Position numbers and translations under genes: made by a program. Under the pieces are notes generated by a model. The model was not told the DNA's origin. It was given only the letters and a program-made list of their open reading frames with translations, and did no database searches. Below, one piece after another: positions 12,900 to 16,605 of a stretch of 16,605 nucleotides of DNA (its first letter is position 1; each line of letters starts with the position of its first letter). The stretch lies in NCBI GenBank assembly GCA_900770535.1, contig CAAHDV010000150.1:1-16605 (forward strand), given 5' to 3'. The DNA is from Lachnospiraceae bacterium. Lineage in GTDB: Bacteria > Bacillota > Clostridia > Lachnospirales > Lachnospiraceae.

Positions 12900-14669
12900 C
12901 TACTGCGCAGAAGTTTCCGGCGCGGTCGGCTTTGCTACGGCCTGTCCTTCTGCAGGTACATTGCTTTTTTCTGGCGCAGTTGTGCCTTTTTCAGCCGTGT
13001 TTTCTGCTTCAGTTGTTTTCTCTGCCACCGTGGTTTCTTTCGCTGCTGTCGTCTTCTCTGCCGCTGTTGTTTTTTCTGCTGCCGTTGTTTTTTCTGCTGC
13101 CGTGGTTTTCTCTGACGCAGTTGTTTTTTCTGACGTTCCTTTTGTGGCAGCTGCAGAGCTTTCCGGCGCTACCTTCTCTTTCTGGCCAGGAACGTAATCA
13201 TCCGGCATGCCGTCCACCGTTGCTGCCACCGTAGTCTTTGCTGCTGCGGAGGTCTCCTTCACCTGAGTCTTTCCGCTGTTGCGGCGGATGATGGCTGCAT
13301 GCCCCTTGTACTCCTTGGAGTGGTCCTCGGTCCGCTCTACTACTTCGCCATTCTTCTTCACCACCTTATAAGTGATCCAGCGGCTTCCCTTGGTTCCGGC
13401 TTTCTTTACCACCTCGGTTCCCGGCGCAAGCGTCGGGTCTTCCTCGTAGGTTGGTTCCGGCGTATCCAGTTCCTCCACCTTTTCTGATTCCAGACTCCAG
13501 GTCACTCCATCTTCCAGAATCGGAACTCCGTAAATGGCCACCGTAGTCTTCCGGTTGCTGTAGCTGGCCCGGATGCCAATAGCTACCTCCGAAGTATTCA
13601 CAAACCGGAAATCCGGGTAATCCCAGCTGATGGCCGCATCCTGGCCCGGAGTGACATAGTTTGGCTCAAAGGTATGAGACCGGCGGTAGGTAATGTTCAT
13701 ACCGGAGCGGAACGCCACCTGATATAAAGTAGAAGACACCTGGCAGACACCGCCGCCCAGTTCCTGCACCACCTCTCCGCTGTTGTAGGCCGCCGCCTCC
13801 TGGTATCCCTTCTCTGCCGTTCTCGGCCCGACGATCTTATTAAACGAGAATTCCTCGCCCGGCTTTACAACCGTTCCGTTGATGGCTTCTGCCGCCAGCC
13901 GCACGTTGGTGTTGCGCTTTTCGTTGGCTGTCGTTTCCGTGGTGAAAGAAGCCAGCTTCTCATAGCGCGCCCGCGCCTCTGCCTCGGAATACTTCGGCTG
14001 GGTCGTGCTCACCTCTGCCGCAATCACAGCGTCATAACTGCCATTTACCGCTGCGTCTGCCAGATCTGACGCCAGTTTTTCCTGGTTTACCGCAATTCCC
14101 GGCGTTCCCTCAGAAAAGAGGAATTTATCACTCGCCGCATCGTAATCATAAATGGTACTGCTCTTCGCCTTTACATCCCAGACCGCCGCAATTTTCTCCG
14201 CAGCTGCCTTTGCGCTCTCCCGCAGTGTTTCCGTATCCGTTACCGAAAATGTATAATCTCCAGCTGCTTTCACCGTACAGATGCCATCTAAAAATGTTTC
14301 CAGCTCCGCATCCAGAATGTTGTCTGCTTCCAGTGTTTCCCCGTTGTAAGTCACAGTAACCTTCCACGGATACTCCTTCGCAATGGCCTCCTTCGCCTCC
14401 GCCCGGGTCATACCGGTCAGGGAGATGCCATTCACCCGGATGTCATCCGACGCAAAGGTTGTCTCGATCACCATACTGCTCTCCGGCTCCACATTGCTGC
14501 TCTTTTTCCCTGACAGCATGTGCGCCGCAGCAAACACCACTGCAACCAGGGCCACCGCAGCGCCGCCCACCATCATGCGCTCCCGCTGCACCCGTTTTTT
14601 CCGCATTTTCTCCACCCGCTGCATAGCAGGGGATTTTCCTCTGTAAGATTCCTTCTGTCTGTCACGCAT
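12900..14669 (-). CDS. VanW family protein with G5 domain and repeat tail, membrane-anchored
   Basis: A 589-residue envelope protein. Positions 1-31 are a basic cytoplasmic tail, 32-51 a single membrane helix, and the rest is outside. About 75-220 resembles the N-terminal domain of YoaR-type VanW proteins (peptidoglycan-binding-like). The VanW domain spans about 250-375, with GTVVKPGEEFSFNKIVGPRT, GGGVCQVSSTLYQVAF (305-320) and RRSHTFEPNYV. A G5-like domain follows at about 390-465 (GTKGSRWITYKVVKKNGEV), a module that binds cell-wall sugars in other proteins. The tail (about 470-589) is low complexity, with EKTTAA repeats. Despite the name, VanW has no proven resistance role and no other van genes are nearby. 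AAGGA lies 7 bases before the ATG. A cell-wall role is inferred from domains. Confidence 0.88.
   Translation of the reverse strand: MRDRQKESYRGKSPAMQRVEKMRKKRVQRERMMVGGAAVALVAVVFAAAHMLSGKKSSNVEPESSMVIETTFASDDIRVNGISLTGMTRAEAKEAIAKEYPWKVTVTYNGETLEADNILDAELETFLDGICTVKAAGDYTFSVTDTETLRESAKAAAEKIAAVWDVKAKSSTIYDYDAASDKFLFSEGTPGIAVNQEKLASDLADAAVNGSYDAVIAAEVSTTQPKYSEAEARARYEKLASFTTETTANEKRNTNVRLAAEAINGTVVKPGEEFSFNKIVGPRTAEKGYQEAAAYNSGEVVQELGGGVCQVSSTLYQVAFRSGMNITYRRSHTFEPNYVTPGQDAAISWDYPDFRFVNTSEVAIGIRASYSNRKTTVAIYGVPILEDGVTWSLESEKVEELDTPEPTYEEDPTLAPGTEVVKKAGTKGSRWITYKVVKKNGEVVERTEDHSKEYKGHAAIIRRNSGKTQVKETSAAAKTTVAATVDGMPDDYVPGQKEKVAPESSAAATKGTSEKTTASEKTTAAEKTTAAEKTTAAEKTTAAKETTVAEKTTEAENTAEKGTTAPEKSNVPAEGQAVAKPTAPETSAQ
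13002..13130 (-). repeat. Tandem 18-bp repeats encoding EKTTAA in the VanW protein tail
   Basis: Residues 514-556 consist of about seven units of a Glu-Lys-Thr-Thr-Ala-Ala hexapeptide, with drift at both ends (EKTTAS, KETTVA, EKTTEA). At DNA level the unit is 18 bp. The central copies are nearly identical, so copy number may vary by slippage without breaking the frame. Confidence 0.8.
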
Positions 14670-14701
14670 TTTTCGTTCCTTTGTAATTCATTTTGTATCC
14701 A

Positions 14702-14730
14702 AATATAACAGATTTCACATTTTCTGTCAT
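14702..14730 (-). promoter_or_regulatory. Sigma-A promoter of the VanW gene
   Basis: ATGACA (14725-14730), 17-base spacer, TATATT (14702-14707) preceded by TGT. It lies just downstream of the antiporter stop, and no terminator separates the two genes, so read-through from the antiporter is also possible. Confidence 0.6.
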
Positions 14731-14773
14731 CAGGTGGAAAACGAATTCAAAAAAACTTAATAATCGATCAAAA

Positions 14774-15970
14774 TCATTCCTTCTCCAGCAGCTTCTCAAA
14801 CGTACTGTCCATCCCCAGCGCTCCCAGCGGCGCCGTGATCAGAATAGCCATGACCGCCACGGAAAGCACAATCTGACCACAGGGAAGTCCCATAGCCATT
14901 GGCACGGACCCAATTGCGGCCTGAACCGTTGCCTTTGGCAGATAAGCGATGACGCAGAACAGGCGCTCTTTCCAGTTCAGCTCGGTTCCCACAAGGCAGA
15001 GCAGCACACCCACAGTACGGAATAACAGTGCCGTAAAGATCATGAAAACTGCCGCCAGCCCCGCTCCCATGGTGTAGCGGATATCTACTGCCGCCCCCAC
15101 CAGCACGAACAGCAGCAACTCTGCCGCCAGCCACAGCTTGCCAAATTTCTCGGACAGGCGCGCCGATACTGCTTTGATGCTCCGCAGCTTCAGCACACAG
15201 GCCATACCGACCACAGCCAGAAGCCCGGACACGGAAAGATACGGCTTCACCCAGGTTTCCACGGACATCAGCAGGAACGATACTCCCAGCACAATAATGA
15301 CCTTCATGCTATTGCGGACGTAATGTTTTTTCGCATAGGCCGTCTCAAAGAACAGGCTTAACAGCCATCCGGCTGCCGCACCCAGCAAAATGCCGCTCAC
15401 AATGGACACCGGAATGTTGGCGAAATCCATCAGCCGCGCGCTTCCGCCCTGGGCCATGCCCGAAAAGGTAGAAAACAGGACAATGACAAAAATATCGTCG
15501 CAAGATGCCCCGGCCAGAATCATCTGCGGAATGCTCTTCTTTGTTCCGTAGCCCGTTTCCATCAGCTTCACCATACGGGGAACTACCACCGCCGGGGAAA
15601 CTGCCGCTAACACCGCCCCCATTACAGCCGCCTCGATGCGGTTGACGCCAAGAATCATGGGCGCAAACAGCACATAGCCCAACAGTTCAAAGCTCGCCGG
15701 TACGCAGGACAACATGACGGCAGGCCGTCCCACCTTCTTTAAATCTGCCAGATTCAGCGACAGTCCCGCCTTCACCAGAATGATGATCAGCGCCATCTGC
15801 CGCAGCTCTGACGAAATCGAAAGAATGGACGGATCCAGAAGGTCCAGCACATAGGGACCAAGTACAATACCGGTCAGGAGCATACCGATGATGCGCGGCA
15901 GGCGGATGCGCTGGCAGATGGCCGCCATGGCCAGGCCCACCAGAAAAATAAATGAAAGTGACGTTAACAT
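14774..15970 (-). CDS. Cation:proton antiporter (CPA/Kef-NhaP type), under fluoride riboswitch control
   Basis: An integral membrane protein of 398 residues with about 12 hydrophobic segments and no soluble C-terminal domain, the size of the core CPA antiporter fold. Family landmarks are LPRIIGMLLTGIVLGPYVLD (25-44), ILVKAGLSLNL (64-74), VSPAVVVPRMVKL (124-136) and the paired acidic residues of the ion path, Asp158-Asp159 in GASCDDIF. A DD pair is usual in electrogenic members, but I do not infer the cation. The start is the ATG at 15970, because AAGGAGG lies 7 bases before it; the longer in-frame version would include that site. The leader carries a fluoride riboswitch, which implies a role in fluoride tolerance, by expelling fluoride or by correcting the proton load it causes. 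Confidence 0.9.
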   Translation of the reverse strand: MLTSLSFIFLVGLAMAAICQRIRLPRIIGMLLTGIVLGPYVLDLLDPSILSISSELRQMALIIILVKAGLSLNLADLKKVGRPAVMLSCVPASFELLGYVLFAPMILGVNRIEAAVMGAVLAAVSPAVVVPRMVKLMETGYGTKKSIPQMILAGASCDDIFVIVLFSTFSGMAQGGSARLMDFANIPVSIVSGILLGAAAGWLLSLFFETAYAKKHYVRNSMKVIIVLGVSFLLMSVETWVKPYLSVSGLLAVVGMACVLKLRSIKAVSARLSEKFGKLWLAAELLLFVLVGAAVDIRYTMGAGLAAVFMIFTALLFRTVGVLLCLVGTELNWKERLFCVIAYLPKATVQAAIGSVPMAMGLPCGQIVLSVAVMAILITAPLGALGMDSTFEKLLEKE

Positions 15971-15995
15971 AAATTTTCCTCCTTTTTTCACAGGG

Positions 15996-16090
15996 AAAAA
16001 GAAAAAGCCAATGACCCTGTGATTTTCTCACAGAAGTCATCAGCTTTGTATAAGCGGTTCTGGTTTCCCAAGGGAGAACTTCATTCCCTG
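15996..16090 (-). promoter_or_regulatory. Fluoride riboswitch (crcB motif) with transcription terminator
   Basis: Read on the minus strand, the aptamer begins GGGAAUGAAG (from 16088) and closes with UCUCCC. A small GAAA-loop hairpin and AACCGCUU follow, then loop AUACA, then AAGCUGAUGACUUCUG. These match the conserved crcB blocks (AUG near the 5' end, AACCGC, GCUGAUGAC). The long-range helix GAAGU (16082-16078) with ACUUC (16037-16033) and the GCUU/AAGC stem both form. The 3' strand of the aptamer is also the 5' strand of a terminator stem (16028-16040 with 16011-16022) followed by CTTTTTCTTTTT. Fluoride binding should therefore block termination and switch the antiporter on. Confidence 0.87.
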
Positions 16091-16095
16091 ACGGT

Positions 16096-16124
16096 ATTCT
16101 ACTTGATTTTACCCGATTTGTAAA
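16096..16124 (-). promoter_or_regulatory. Sigma-A promoter of the riboswitch-antiporter unit
   Basis: TTTACA (16119-16124), 17-base spacer, TAGAAT (16096-16101). The predicted start at about 16089 coincides with the first bases of the riboswitch aptamer, which supports both calls. Confidence 0.7.
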
Positions 16125-16165
16125 GTTATTTTTTGTTTGCCGTCTTATTTTTCATTTTAAAACGC

Positions 16166-16200
16166 AAAAAAATGCGGCTCCATTTTTCATGGAAACCGCA
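16166..16200 (-). terminator. Intrinsic terminator on the minus strand
   Basis: TGCGG/CCGCA (16173-16177 with 16196-16200) encloses TCCAT/ATGGA (16179-16183 with 16189-16193) with a 5-base loop. On the minus strand it is followed by seven T's. It ends transcripts coming from the MarR-like gene side. Confidence 0.8.
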
Positions 16201-16205
16201 AGATA

Positions 16206-16385
16206 CAGATGAAAAATCTGCTTAACTAAATGACATTGGCAAAATACTTCTGCCATAGATTAATTTTATCAGCAAACAGCATATCTTGAAACAAAGTATG
16301 ACCGGAAACAGAGAAAAAGACTGTTTATCCGGTCATACTCGTTAAAATTACGCTTTCAGCATTATCAATGTCTCCAGCTAATGCT
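16206..16385. repeat. Row of four inverted repeats downstream of the MarR-like gene
   Basis: The gene-free stretch holds CAGAT/ATCTG (16206-16220), TGGCA/TGCCA (16237-16255), a long stem AGTATGACCGG/CCGGTCATACT (16295-16305 with 16329-16339) extended inward by AAACAG/CTGTTT, and AGCATTA/TAATGCT (16358-16364 with 16379-16385). The long one may be a first terminator (TTTGTTTC follows on the minus strand). No ORF is visible here. Confidence 0.6.
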
Positions 16386-16390
16386 TATTT

Positions 16391-16605
16391 CTATCTTTTC
16401 ATTTTTGATTTATTTTCTAGATATTCGATTCGAAGAGCTGTGACTTTATAAAAGCTTTCGATCTCTTCCATTGTACAATTTTTCAACAATACCTCAAGCA
16501 TCTCCATCGTCTTAATCCGGTCATAGGCACGATGCATCTCATTTGCTTTCAGCCCTTCATTAGTAGGAACAAAATATACCCATTTTCTATTTCCATTCTT
16601 CTGCA
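16391..16605 (-). CDS. C-terminal end of a probable MarR-type transcriptional regulator (partial)
   Basis: An open frame enters from the right edge and ends at a TAG (16391-16393), giving 70 complete residues. It reads WVYFVPTNEGLKANEMHRAY near its start and ends EYLENKSKMKR. The pattern of a basic wing, then T-x-EG, then a long amphipathic helix with CTMEEIESFYK resembles the wing and dimerisation helix of MarR-type winged-helix regulators (the 'lT..G' and 'eEl..l' positions). The DNA-binding helices lie outside the window, so the family call is moderate. It is on the same strand as the antiporter but separated by about 420 bp and a terminator. Confidence 0.5.
   Translation of the reverse strand, partial: QKNGNRKWVYFVPTNEGLKANEMHRAYDRIKTMEMLEVLLKNCTMEEIESFYKVTALRIEYLENKSKMKR

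Noticed and set aside
12515..13234. 239-codon plus-strand ORF rich in Leu, Phe and Ser
   Set aside because: Its second half is antisense to the VanW repeat tail and its first half to the orphan ORF; the hydrophobic look comes from reading GA-rich codons backwards.
12900..14669. Vancomycin resistance determinant
   Set aside because: VanW-domain proteins are widespread in Firmicutes without van clusters, and no vanH/A/X-type gene is present.

Overview
The window reads as chromosomal housekeeping DNA from an anaerobic, endospore-forming Firmicute, most likely a Clostridia/Lachnospiraceae member. The evidence is a clear sporulation sigma factor (SigG), strong GGAGG ribosome binding sites in front of nearly every gene, sigma-A type promoters often with an extended -10, and protein sequences of clostridial type. 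I saw no rRNA, tRNA, CRISPR array, insertion sequence or prophage.

Layout. 1-2805: the 5' part of prfC (release factor 3) and coaBC on the minus strand, with coaX diverging from coaBC, so three steps of coenzyme A synthesis share one 204-bp control region. 2931-4839: a zinc-finger-less DnaJ/CbpA-type co-chaperone and a histidine phosphatase, each with its own promoter (minus). 5027-5803: sigG standing alone (plus). 5982-8978: a sugar operon, xylB then a FucI/AraA-type isomerase (minus). 9331-9915: rplY (bL25/Ctc). 9992-12346: an HD-domain phosphohydrolase (minus), kdgK (plus) and a beta-carbonic anhydrase (minus), the last two meeting tail to tail with one base between stops. 12479-14669: an unrecognised ORF and a VanW/G5 surface protein with a hexapeptide-repeat tail. 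14774-16124: a cation:proton antiporter behind a fluoride riboswitch. 16391-16605: the C-terminal end of a probable MarR-type regulator, followed by a row of stem-loops.

The most informative non-coding elements are two. First, a fluoride (crcB-type) riboswitch with an overlapping intrinsic terminator lies directly upstream of the antiporter, which assigns that transporter to fluoride resistance. Second, a near-perfect CIRCE operator (HrcA site, 17 of 18 bases, exact 9-base spacer) lies between the divergent xylB and rplY genes, where no classical chaperone operon is present. Weaker but testable ideas are a small RNA downstream of sigG, a kdgK transcript that may run antisense through the carbonic anhydrase gene, and a structured leader on prfC.

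All calls rest on reading the sequence. No database search, folding program or alignment was run. Promoters and hairpins were located by eye, and family assignments come from recognised motifs.
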